A stretch of DNA of 64,000 bases from Solwaraspora sp. WMMA2065 (GTDB lineage Bacteria > Actinomycetota > Actinomycetes > Mycobacteriales > Micromonosporaceae). The translations under genes were made by a program, and so were the position numbers. Below, piece after piece: positions 42,620 to 52,400 of the stretch (the stretch's first letter is position 1; the number at the start of each line of letters is the position of its first letter). Where the stretch lies: assembly GCF_030345075.1 (NCBI RefSeq), contig NZ_CP128361.1:4154001-4218000 (forward strand), written 5' to 3'. Under the pieces are notes generated by a model that saw only the letters and a list, made by a program, of their open reading frames with translations, was not told the DNA's origin and did no database searches.

Positions 42620-45600
42620 TCCGATAGAATGTTGTGCGCGACACCGCAGACTTGCTATTTTTGACGAGATTCAGCTCCCAGGCCGTGGAGTGCCCATCGA
42701 AAATTGGGTCGACTTCCTTTCCGCGCACAGCAAAGGCCACTGGATCGTCGATCCCATCAAGGTTGAAGTGAATCTTGGTTTTTCTGTCCTTCACATATCC
42801 CTTCAGCTCCGATACCCAGTTCTCGCCGCGAGACGGCCAGTCATGGTATGACTTCGCGCCTACCGAGTCGGCAAACTCATGCAAGGCCATCGGATTACCA
42901 TCAACTTCACTCATCCCCAGAGCAATGCTGCAATTATGAACAAGGATCGCCGTTTTGCCGGCCACCACATGATACGTGTGGATGCCGGCGACGGTGAGGT
43001 TGTGGACCGTACGGGTTTCGGACCACTGACGTACGGCGGTGACCTGGACCCATGTACCGGCGGAGGTCTGCAGCCACTGCCCAGCCGCCAACTCGGCTGC
43101 GTCGCGCCACTCACCCACCTCCGGCACCCAGAACGGATGACCGTCCGTCGCGACCAACACCCCCAAGGCCCCACTCCGGTTACCGTCGACATCGACGGTT
43201 ATCTCGACCAGGTCCTTTCGCCCCTGCCCGACAATGGTGGCCACAACCGCCTTCGCTGCCGACTCGCCAGACTCCGGATCGGACGCCACCACCAGATCAC
43301 CGACGACGATATCCTCGATCGGCTTCGACGAACCATCCGCGAGCAGCACCAACGTGCCCGGCACGAAGCTATTCGATGTAAGACAATTTCCCAGGTCGTC
43401 GAGATTTTTTCGGCTTCTGAGGAAGGTGCCGACGGCGTCCTTCAACTTGCCGCCCAGGTTCCACAACCGCTCCCCAAGCGCCTTCAGCCTCATCGGCTTC
43501 AAGCCGTAACGGGCCAACAACTTCCCCGCAGCGCCACCGACCGCCGTCAACACCACGTTCAACGCCGTCATCGCACAAGCGCCCATGTCGCCGTTGATGA
43601 AACAGTCGACCGCGTCGGTGATCCCCAACTCGTCCATCAAAATCTGGCCGAGCTCCTTCGCCACCGCCACCACGACCTGCTTTGCGTCCTCCACATCCCG
43701 ACGCGCCTGCGCCACCTCCGGCGGCACCGTCGACGCCGGCGGCGGCCGGGGCACCACCGTCCAACGGTTCGACGACATCGAGTACACCAACTGCTCACCG
43801 CGCTTCTTCCAGTACGCGTCCTCCTCCGCACCACCACCCGTCGCCAACGGGCGCAACCCATCCGGATCCGTAAACGACACCGGCGAATTGTTCGCATACG
43901 CGTACCCGTGCATTTGCTGCGGATCACTCACATCGATGATCGGGTCCACCGAGATGAACCGACCAGTCTGCGGGTCATACTCCCGCGCACCCAGATGCGT
44001 CAACCCCGTCGACGCGTCCTGCGTACCACCGACGAAGCCCTTCTCGCCCAACCACTGACCAACCCCCGGCTGAATGCCGCGCGGCGTGCCGAACGGCGCC
44101 ATCCGCCGATGCGTGATCTGCCCCGTGGCCCCGTCCACCGCGGCCTGCCCGGAACCGTGATGATCCGCAGCCTGCACCTGCACACCCGCGACCGTTCGCA
44201 CCACCGTCAACTGACCGCCGACCGGGTAGTAGCGCGTCCCATCGACCACCGAGTTGGAGCGGTTCAGCTTCAACTCCATGTTCGGCAGATACACCGTGAT
44301 CGAATCCGGATCCTTCCGGACCAACCGACCGCCATCGGCGTCGTAGACGAAACTGGTGGTCTTCCCGTCCTCGGTGACCGACTCCAGCCGGCCCTCGGCG
44401 TTCCAGACCAGGTCCTGCTCCTCGCCGACCCGGACCCGCTTCGTCGTGTTGCCCGCCGCGTCGTACTCGTACGAGTACAACCGGTCACCGGCCGACGTCT
44501 CCTCGACCACCTGCGACAACGTGTGCGGCTGTGCCTGACCCGGCTGTGGGAACGAATACGTCCGCTCGACCTCGTCGGCCCCACCCGCAGCGTGGATCGT
44601 CTCGCTCAGCCGGTTACCAGCCAGGTCGTAGCTGTAGGAGTGGTGGTACGGCGCCGGCCCGCCCACCCCGCTGGTGCCCGGCCCACCCGCACACGGATCA
44701 CTCGCCGTGGTCGCCGTGCTCCAGGCCCGCGTCATCCGCCGCAGATAGTCGTACTGGAAACACTGGATGTCCCGCACTCCGGAGCCCGGCCGGTCAGCGA
44801 TCGACAGCACATTACCGGCGTCGTCGTACTCGTAGTGCTGGTCGATGTCGCTGGTCGGCATTGCCGGGTTGTCACCCTCAATCGGCTGCCGGCGCAGCAT
44901 CGATCGGATCAGCCGGTTGGTGCCCTCCTCGTAGGTGTAGGTGCCGAAGACCTTACGGCTACCGGCGCTGACCTGCGCCCTCTGAAGCTCACCGGTCGAC
45001 GTGTAGGTAGCGTCGCTGAGATATGACTCGTCACCAGTAATCCTTGTGACCCGCTGCAGGCTGTCGTAGGTGTAACTGACACCTTCGACCGACAGACCGC
45101 CCCCCTCTGGGAATGTCGTACCCTTAACAGTGCCGTCGTCGTTGTAAACGGTGAGGAATTTGTAGAATCCGCCGAGCTCGGCATCCGTGTCGCCTGCGGG
45201 AATGCTGTATCGCACTTCGGTCGCTCGATAGTGGGCATCTCGAGCAACGTAGACGGTGTGATACTTGTGGCCGCCGTCTACGATGCGGGTGGCGAAGTAG
45301 AGCTGTCCCTTGGCGACGGTGTCGTATCCCCACTCGGCAAGCTTCGTACCTGTCTCGACCGAGCCCTGATAGGTGCCGGTCTTTCGGCCGAGCACGTCGT
45401 AGGTGTGGCTGACAGTGACGCCCCGACCGTCCGTGGTGGAGGTCAACTGGTCGTGGTCGTTGTAGGTGAAGGTGCTGGTTCCGCTGTCCGGATCGACCGC
45501 TTCGGTTTTGCGACCCCGTTGGTCGTACTCGTAGGTCCACACGTTGCCGGCCGGGTCGGTGACGCTGGCCTGCTGACCGGCAGGGGTATAGGTGTACGTG

Positions 45601-48600
45601 GTGCTGTCGAAGCTGCCACTCGGCCCGGCACCGTGGTACTGCCGTAGCTCGACGACCTGACCACGGGCATCGGTGATGGTGGCCGTCGGGGTACCGCCCG
45701 TCGGCGGGTCGACATGCACCCGGTCCCCGCCGTACGTGGTGACCGTTCGCCACTTCTCGTCCGAGGCGACGAGGGTGATGGTGTCGGTGACCCGGTCCAC
45801 GCCGTCGTACTGATACACCGTCTGCAGGTCGACATCGCCGTTGACCGTCTTCAGCAGAGTGCCTGACGGGGCACCGGAGGCGTGGAACTTGTCGTTGAAC
45901 TTCGCCACCTTGCCGGTGGCGGTGTAGAAGGTTTCCGAGACGAGCCGTCCACCATCCGGTCCGGGCACCTGAATCTGCCGAGGGCGGAGGAAGCCGTCGT
46001 AAATCGTAAACTCGGCGTTTGATACGCCGTTGACGATTTGCTCCTTCTTCACTGACACAGGTGCGTTGTCCTGGTTCTGGTACGTATACCGGACACTCGG
46101 CTCGTTGGGGTTACTCGCCTTGGTCTTGTCCGGTAGCCAGACCCGCACGGTACGGCCCAGCTTGTCGTACTCGACGTCAGTGCGCTTGCCGTTCCAGTCG
46201 ATCTGGGTGACCGGCTGTCCCCATGCCGGGTGGTAGTCGGTGGTCGCGATGAACCGGGTGTCGACGGTGCCGACCCGGATCTGCGGCCCAGTCTCCATCT
46301 TGCGGGTGGTCAGACCGTTCGTCTCGGTGTAGGCGATGTTGGTGACCGCGCCGGAGCCGTCCTGCGCCGTCAGCGGCCGGCCGTACATGTCGAAGGTCCC
46401 TTCACCGACGGTGACATAGCTCGGGGTGGAACCGCTGTGGCTGGCGAGCTTCTCGATCCGGGTGGCGTTGCCCTTGGTCGGCGTCGCACCGTATGCCTGG
46501 CCGTCGTACGAGGTCCGGTTGTCGGTGAGCAGTTGGGTGGCCAGGTCGGGGTTGGTGACCGAGCAGGCGACCGAGACGGTCTCCTCCCGGGCGACCAGGG
46601 TCCGTAGCCGCAGGCTGTGGTTGTCGGCGTAGGTGGTCCGGGTGCACCGGTCGTCGGCGGCGGTGCTGACGTCGCCGAGATCCTCGACCTGCGTGACCCG
46701 CCCGACCGGGTCGGTGTAGCCGCTGGTCGCCGGGTCGTAGGTGGTGATCGACTTCGTTTCCCGCCAGTCGCCGCCAGCCAGCGCGGTGAAGCCCCGACTG
46801 ACCCGCGGCTTGACGAAGAACGCCCGATCGGTGCCCCACGGCCGGCTGTAGCTGGCGGTCTCGTAATGCCACGGGCTGGTCACCGATTTGCTGCTGACCT
46901 GGGAGCCGTTGTAGACGGCGGTCTCGATCTCGAAGCCGGCGAGTTCGTCGTGGTCGGTGTGGGAAGTGCCGACCGAGTCGGTACGGGTGACCGTGCGGGT
47001 GCCGCCGGCCGGGTTCTTGTCGCCGTGCATGCCGCGCAGGTAGGTGTGCTCGGTGCGGGTGGTGAAGGTCTCGCCGTCGCCGCGCCGGACGCGCACCTTC
47101 TCGTAGCCGCGCCACTGGTTCCAGGTCAGCAACTCGATGTCACCGATGCCGTCCGGGTCGGCGTGCCGCCAGGCCGCGTCGCCCAGATACTCGTAGCTGG
47201 TCACCATGTCCGGGGCCAAGGCGGTGCCGGGCTCGACGTTCGTGCGGTCCGTTTCGGTGACCGACTCGACGACGTACTTGTGGAACCAGTCGGTGATCGG
47301 ATTCACCTCGCCGCTCGGCGACCACTTCACCGGGTAGCAGCGGCGGGTGCTGTTGCCGGGGGTCGGCAGCGAGTTGGCCGAGCAGTCCGGCGACTTGTAG
47401 GTGACATCGACCTGGCCGCCGGAGTCGGTGTAGACGGTGGTCAGTCGAGGCCGGATCAGTGGGGCGACGTTGTCGCCAGGGATGTCGATCCGGTTGGGCA
47501 GCTGCAGCGGGCCCAACTCGACCGAGGGCACGGTCAGCGGGTCGCCGTCACCGTAGCGGCCCTGGTGGTCGATCTTGTGCAGCCACAGCGACCGGCTGCC
47601 GTCGGCGTTGTTGGTGAACAGGTGGGTCAGGTTCCACGAGTCGACCGGCGTCCATCCGCTGGTGGTGCGGATCTCGGTGGTGATCTGGCCGACCCGCTTG
47701 CGGGTCCAGAAGCTGGGTGACGACTGGCTGGCTGTGCAGTGGGTTCCGGCAGCGCAGTTGCGGTCCCACGGCACGTCCGGCCAGGAGTTGGCCGTGCTGT
47801 TGTTCAGCTGACCCGGCGCGCAGGTGATACTGCCGCTCGGGATGCACCGTTCGGCGTCGGTGAACACCACCCGGGCCGGTGCCGGGGTGGAGTAGACCGC
47901 GTTGTGCCGCTGGCCGTAGTCGATCCGCTTGAGCCAACCACCCCGGTGGTACGCGGTGCCGTTGACGGTGGTCTGCGCCCGCAGCGCGTAGTGGTTCGTC
48001 TCCCGCTCGTAGAAGTACGAGGTGACGTTGCCGTGCCGGTCCTTGACGTAGTCGAGGTTCCACCGCCAGGCCTGGTGGCACCAGGCGTTCGCCAGTGTCG
48101 AGTTGTAGCAGGGTTCGCCGCTGTCGTCGCCGAAGACCGGCACCGTCCACACCGAGTTGGTTTCGGCGTTTCCGGACGCCCATCCGGGCAGCCGGTTCAG
48201 CCCGAAGTAGTGCTCGGTGCCGTCGATCGTGGTGACCTTCCAGAACTCGCGGTCGTTGTCACCATTGACGGCGCCGTCGACCGTCCCGCTGTACCGCTCG
48301 ATCTTCGACCCGTCGTCGTTGGCGAACCGCCAGGTGCTGCCGGTCCGCACCAGCGTGCTGGACCGCCCGTTGAGCATCAGTACGGCGTTGTCGTGCGCCC
48401 AGCACAGGTCGCCCATGCCGTCGCGGCCGTCGTCGAGGCAGGTGTTGTAGCGGCGTTCAACGTACCCGGGGTCGTAGCTGAAGCCCTCGCCCAGCCAGGA
48501 GCCCTGGTTGTTGGTGGTCGCAGTCCGCCCGTCGGTGGCCTGCGAGTTGTAGCCGAGCACCACCGACGGGGTCAGCCCGCCCGGCACCGGCGGCACCCGC

Positions 48601-49379
48601 ATCGGGTACGACCAGTTGAACGCACCCGATGACGGTGACACGTTCCACTTCGACGACGGCGCGAACTCGGTCGCGCCGAAGCTGCCCTGCGCCGAAGCCT
48701 CCGAAGCGACCATTGCGAACAGCGCCGAGCCGGCACCGACGTCGATCGTGGCGGTAAGGGTGTCGGTTCCCGCGTTGTTGACCGCCGGTACCGGCTCCGG
48801 CGCACACGCCGACGCGTCCGGCGTGGTCAACGCACACTCAGGCAACCGGACCAGCCGCAGTCGGGCACCGAAATCGCCGCCGTACGCATCGGCGATCCCG
48901 GCGTAGCTCAACGCCACCCGGACGGTGCCGGCACCGGTCTCGCCGGCAGCCCGCCCGATCCGGGTGACCGGTCCGTCGACCTTCGCTTTCGTCGACACCG
49001 CGCGGTCGAGGGTCTGCACCCGCACTCTGCTCGGCGGCGCGGTGCCGGCCGCACGGCCCGCCGCACTGGTCGGACTGGCCACCGGCGTCGCCGGCACCTC
49101 CACCGTCCCGGCCGCCGGCCAGGCAACCTCCGGTGCGGTACGCAGCGCCGCCTGCACCACCGGGTTCGGCTCACGGGGCGGCACCGGAGCCGCCGGGCGG
49201 TCCGGAGCCGGTTCGTCATGTTGCTGGACCGGGGGTGCCTCGGAGGACGGCTCGGCCCGGGCCGGGCTCTCCACCCCCTGCAGCAGGCCGGCGGCGACGA
49301 CGACCGCCGTCGCCCAGGTGACAGCGGCGGTCAGCCGTCGACGGCGGTCCGGGGTCGTAGCCAGAATCCGGGAACTCAT
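42588..49379 (-). CDS. Secreted Rhs-repeat polymorphic toxin with Hint protease and C-terminal toxin domain
   Basis: 2263 residues. Signal peptide 1-42 (LTAAVTWATAVVVAAGLLQG...ARA). Residues about 170-1840 hold a beta-rich shell with a SpvB-like N-part (FNWSYPMRVPPVPGGLTPSV) and many Rhs/YD repeats (such as YEYDQRGRKTEAVDPDSGTS). The Rhs core ends in GAREYDPQTGRFISVDPI and FTDPDGLRP. A pretoxin segment (GITDAVDCFINGDMGACAMT) follows, then a Hint domain (1998-2149: SNSFVPGTLVLLADGSSKPI, ATDGHPFWVP, HTYHVVAGKTAILVHN) ending in HN before Cys2150, where self-cleavage is expected. The last 114 residues are the toxin. TGGAG precedes ATG 49379; ATG/GTG 49430 is less likely. Confidence 0.92.
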   Translation of the reverse strand: MSSRILATTPDRRRRLTAAVTWATAVVVAAGLLQGVESPARAEPSSEAPPVQQHDEPAPDRPAAPVPPREPNPVVQAALRTAPEVAWPAAGTVEVPATPVASPTSAAGRAAGTAPPSRVRVQTLDRAVSTKAKVDGPVTRIGRAAGETGAGTVRVALSYAGIADAYGGDFGARLRLVRLPECALTTPDASACAPEPVPAVNNAGTDTLTATIDVGAGSALFAMVASEASAQGSFGATEFAPSSKWNVSPSSGAFNWSYPMRVPPVPGGLTPSVVLGYNSQATDGRTATTNNQGSWLGEGFSYDPGYVERRYNTCLDDGRDGMGDLCWAHDNAVLMLNGRSSTLVRTGSTWRFANDDGSKIERYSGTVDGAVNGDNDREFWKVTTIDGTEHYFGLNRLPGWASGNAETNSVWTVPVFGDDSGEPCYNSTLANAWCHQAWRWNLDYVKDRHGNVTSYFYERETNHYALRAQTTVNGTAYHRGGWLKRIDYGQRHNAVYSTPAPARVVFTDAERCIPSGSITCAPGQLNNSTANSWPDVPWDRNCAAGTHCTASQSSPSFWTRKRVGQITTEIRTTSGWTPVDSWNLTHLFTNNADGSRSLWLHKIDHQGRYGDGDPLTVPSVELGPLQLPNRIDIPGDNVAPLIRPRLTTVYTDSGGQVDVTYKSPDCSANSLPTPGNSTRRCYPVKWSPSGEVNPITDWFHKYVVESVTETDRTNVEPGTALAPDMVTSYEYLGDAAWRHADPDGIGDIELLTWNQWRGYEKVRVRRGDGETFTTRTEHTYLRGMHGDKNPAGGTRTVTRTDSVGTSHTDHDELAGFEIETAVYNGSQVSSKSVTSPWHYETASYSRPWGTDRAFFVKPRVSRGFTALAGGDWRETKSITTYDPATSGYTDPVGRVTQVEDLGDVSTAADDRCTRTTYADNHSLRLRTLVAREETVSVACSVTNPDLATQLLTDNRTSYDGQAYGATPTKGNATRIEKLASHSGSTPSYVTVGEGTFDMYGRPLTAQDGSGAVTNIAYTETNGLTTRKMETGPQIRVGTVDTRFIATTDYHPAWGQPVTQIDWNGKRTDVEYDKLGRTVRVWLPDKTKASNPNEPSVRYTYQNQDNAPVSVKKEQIVNGVSNAEFTIYDGFLRPRQIQVPGPDGGRLVSETFYTATGKVAKFNDKFHASGAPSGTLLKTVNGDVDLQTVYQYDGVDRVTDTITLVASDEKWRTVTTYGGDRVHVDPPTGGTPTATITDARGQVVELRQYHGAGPSGSFDSTTYTYTPAGQQASVTDPAGNVWTYEYDQRGRKTEAVDPDSGTSTFTYNDHDQLTSTTDGRGVTVSHTYDVLGRKTGTYQGSVETGTKLAEWGYDTVAKGQLYFATRIVDGGHKYHTVYVARDAHYRATEVRYSIPAGDTDAELGGFYKFLTVYNDDGTVKGTTFPEGGGLSVEGVSYTYDSLQRVTRITGDESYLSDATYTSTGELQRAQVSAGSRKVFGTYTYEEGTNRLIRSMLRRQPIEGDNPAMPTSDIDQHYEYDDAGNVLSIADRPGSGVRDIQCFQYDYLRRMTRAWSTATTASDPCAGGPGTSGVGGPAPYHHSYSYDLAGNRLSETIHAAGGADEVERTYSFPQPGQAQPHTLSQVVEETSAGDRLYSYEYDAAGNTTKRVRVGEEQDLVWNAEGRLESVTEDGKTTSFVYDADGGRLVRKDPDSITVYLPNMELKLNRSNSVVDGTRYYPVGGQLTVVRTVAGVQVQAADHHGSGQAAVDGATGQITHRRMAPFGTPRGIQPGVGQWLGEKGFVGGTQDASTGLTHLGAREYDPQTGRFISVDPIIDVSDPQQMHGYAYANNSPVSFTDPDGLRPLATGGGAEEDAYWKKRGEQLVYSMSSNRWTVVPRPPPASTVPPEVAQARRDVEDAKQVVVAVAKELGQILMDELGITDAVDCFINGDMGACAMTALNVVLTAVGGAAGKLLARYGLKPMRLKALGERLWNLGGKLKDAVGTFLRSRKNLDDLGNCLTSNSFVPGTLVLLADGSSKPIEDIVVGDLVVASDPESGESAAKAVVATIVGQGRKDLVEITVDVDGNRSGALGVLVATDGHPFWVPEVGEWRDAAELAAGQWLQTSAGTWVQVTAVRQWSETRTVHNLTVAGIHTYHVVAGKTAILVHNCSIALGMSEVDGNPMALHEFADSVGAKSYHDWPSRGENWVSELKGYVKDRKTKIHFNLDGIDDPVAFAVRGKEVDPIFDGHSTAWELNLVKNSKSAVSRTTFYRNGEKVANPFG
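42591..42932 (-). other. C-terminal toxin domain (114 residues) of the Rhs/Hint protein
   Basis: This segment follows the Hint HN motif and begins CSIALGMSEVDG. GC is about 52%, far below the rest of the gene. Readable elements: ALHEFADSVGAKSYHDW, KTKIHFNLDGIDD, STAWELNL and TTFYRNGEKVANPFG. The pattern resembles domains annotated as polymorphic toxin type 27, by memory only. Its activity is unknown; conserved D, E, H and W residues are candidates for a catalytic site. Confidence 0.6.
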
Positions 49380-49426
49380 CACCACTCCAGGGGGGAAGGA
49401 GGCGAAGCGGACGGGAGATCGGCGAT

Positions 49427-52400
49427 TCACAGGTACGGATTCGGCGCAGGAAGGACAAGCCGCTGAATCGACTCGTCGTCAGCGACCCCGGTATAGGCGC
49501 GTACCTCGTCGACGACACCGCCGAGGTACTGGCCGAAGGCGCCGTTGTGCAACGCCCGGCCCACCTGCAGCGGTCCGCCCGCCCGCCAGCCGGCGGTGTA
49601 GGTGGCGGCGGCGGTCACAGCGACCTCGCCGTTGATGTAGAGCCGCACCTCGTTGCGGAATGCGTCGTAGACCACCGCCAAGTGCTGGCCGTGCTGGTCT
49701 GCGCTCGGCAGCAGATCGACGTCGAAGACCACCGTGGCCTGTGGGTCGTTGGTATCGCTGTGCGGTAGCACCAACTCCCAGCGGTTGCCGCTGCCACAGC
49801 GGATCACGAATCCGCTCGCCGCAGTGCCAGCCTGGGAGAGCACCGCCTGGTCCCGGTCGCCACAGGTCGGGCTGGGCAACCGGACCCGGGCGGCGACGGT
49901 GAAGCTGCCGTCGGTCACCGCCACCGGCGCGTCGGTGCGGGCCCGGCCGTCGACCCCGTCGAGCACCAGATGTCCGCCGCCGACCAGCGGCAACTCGACG
50001 AACGGATCCTCGTCGACGTCCGGTGCGTACAGGTGGGCACCGCCTTCCAACAGCAGCTCCTGGCCGTTTGAGTCGTAGGCGGGGCTGCGGTCGCCGGAGA
50101 CGTCGTCCAGCGGCCAGTAGCCGAGGCGGATAGGCCGCAGTGTGGACAGCTCGCTGACCTCCCGGTGCACCAGCACCCGGTCGTAGACGGCGATGTCGGC
50201 CAGCTCACCGGCCCAGCCGGCGGTGTGGCCGCTGCGGGCGTACGCCCGACCGATCTGCACCGCGCCCCGGGACTTCCAGGCCGACCGGCGCGGCACGGTC
50301 GGCTGGACGTCCCCGTTGACGTACAGCGTCATCGTCTTGAGCTCCGGGTCGTACGCGGCCGCCAGATGAGTCCATTCGTCGCGAATCGCCGGGGCGGTGC
50401 TGGTCACCGACCAGCCGCCCAGCGACAGCACGTCCGTCGACGGGATCGCGAACTCCCACTTGCCGGTGGCGGCGTCGAAGCCGAGGGTGAAGCCGGGCTC
50501 GCCGCTGCCGTCCTGGCTGATCGCGACCCGGTCGGTGGTGTCGTCGGTGAGCCGCACCCAGGCGCTGGCTCCGAACCCGGTCGACGTGTCGACCAGCGCC
50601 GAGCTGGTGGTGGCCAGGTAGCTCTCGGCGGCGTCGCCGGTGAACTGGATTGCCCGGTCGAACTGGCACTCGGAGCCGGAGTCACCGCAGCCCGGCCCGG
50701 ACACTCCGAACGTCACCCCGGCTCCGGCGACCGCCGGATGGTTGCCCCGGGCGTCCTCGGCCGACGCCGCACCGGCTGCCTCGCCGAGCCCCCATTCGCC
50801 TGCCGCCAGCCGGGTCGGCACGGAGAACACGCAGGTGGCGATCGCCGACCGCAGGCCGGACTGGTCGACTGCCTGCACCGTGACGATGTTCGGGGCGTCG
50901 TCGCCTGGCATCCAGCGCAGTGACACCGGGCCGCCGGGGCTGGTCGGCACCAGTTCGTTGTCCGGCAACGGGTTGGTGTTGAACCCGTACAGGTAGCGGA
51001 CGGTGTCGGTGGAGACCGAGTCGAAAATGAAGGTGCCGTAGATGCCGACCCCGCCCCGGTGCTGGTCGTCCTCGACGCAGGCGCTGGTGTGCTCACCGGC
51101 GTCGAGTGGCAGATACTCCGGAGAGTCGATGTCCGGCGCGGCCGGCGCGGTGGAGTCGTAGACGAACTGGCAGGCGGTCTGAGTGCTGCCTTCCCAGCTC
51201 CACGGCCCCCAGACCTCCGAGTCGCCGGCCCGGACTTCCCAGGTGATCGGCGTGTTCTGCGGGATACTCGATGGCAGGGTGTGCTGGAAGCGGGAACCGC
51301 TGGCCTTCCACCCGGTGGTGACGTAGTTGTTGACCCGGGTGCCGGCCGAGTCGTACCAGTAGTAGAGGATCTGGCCCCGGACATCCTCGGTGTGCGACGA
51401 GCTGTGGTCCGGGTCGCGTAGCACCATGAACAGCGTCGGCGGGGTGTCCACGTACGGTCGGTTGGTGCCGGTGACGCACTGGCCACCGGGCGACATGGTC
51501 AACTCGGACTGCTTCGGTTGGCTCGGTGTCCGGTTGTAGTGCACAGCCAGGAGCGCGTTTCCGCAGAACCGCTTGAACGCCGTCTGGTCGTTCTCGTCCG
51601 TGGCGGCGAGCCCGAACGTGGTCGTCGACCAGCCCTTGGTCACAGCTTCCCGCACCGCCGCGGTGGCGGTGAAGCCGACGTTCTGGTTCGTCGAGGTGCA
51701 GGAGTTCTTCTTCGCGGTCGGTGCCTTCGTCTGCAGCAGGACGCCGAGCGCCGGTTTGTTGTTCCAGTTCGTGCCGGAGCTGATGCCGGACGATGCCCGG
51801 TACAACGAGACGTTCCTCGGGGTCGAGTTGTACGTGTGGGTCATCGTCACCCGGAACTCCGCGCTCAGGATGGTCCGCCCCGCGTACGGCGTGGGCAACG
51901 CGTAGTAGATCCGCTTTTTCCCGACCTTGTTGCACTGCCCGGAGTCGACCGGGCAGTCGCCGACGCCTTCGGTGCCGGAGAACTTGTGGTACGACATGTG
52001 CGGGTAGCCGCTGGCAACCATCGCCCAGTCGCTCCTGCGGGTGTCCTGCCAGACCGGGTCGATGTAGACCGGCCAGCGGGTGTCGGGATCGGTGAGCATC
52101 GCCTGGTCGGGCAGCAGGGTGAGGGTGTCGCCGTCGATCCGCCAGCCGATCGGTGCCTGGCTGGCACCCGGCGGGGCGGACCCGGTGGCGTCGACACCGG
52201 TCACGTCACCTGAGTCGGGAGCGGTCCGGCCCGGCGTCGCGGCGTCGGTGCCGGCGATGTCGTCACCCGAGTCCCACATCGCCGGTGCGGCGGCCTCCAG
52301 CACCGGCGCGCCGGACACCGTGTCCACGGCCGCCAGCCCACCTTCGAGGCCGTCCTGCACGGTCAGCCCGGCAGTGGCCAGGCCGAACTCCAGCTCGGCC

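Noticed and set aside
42879-45026. 715-codon plus-strand frame opposite the Rhs toxin
   Set aside because: Arg/His/Pro-rich, no domain pattern; shadow of the Rhs repeats.
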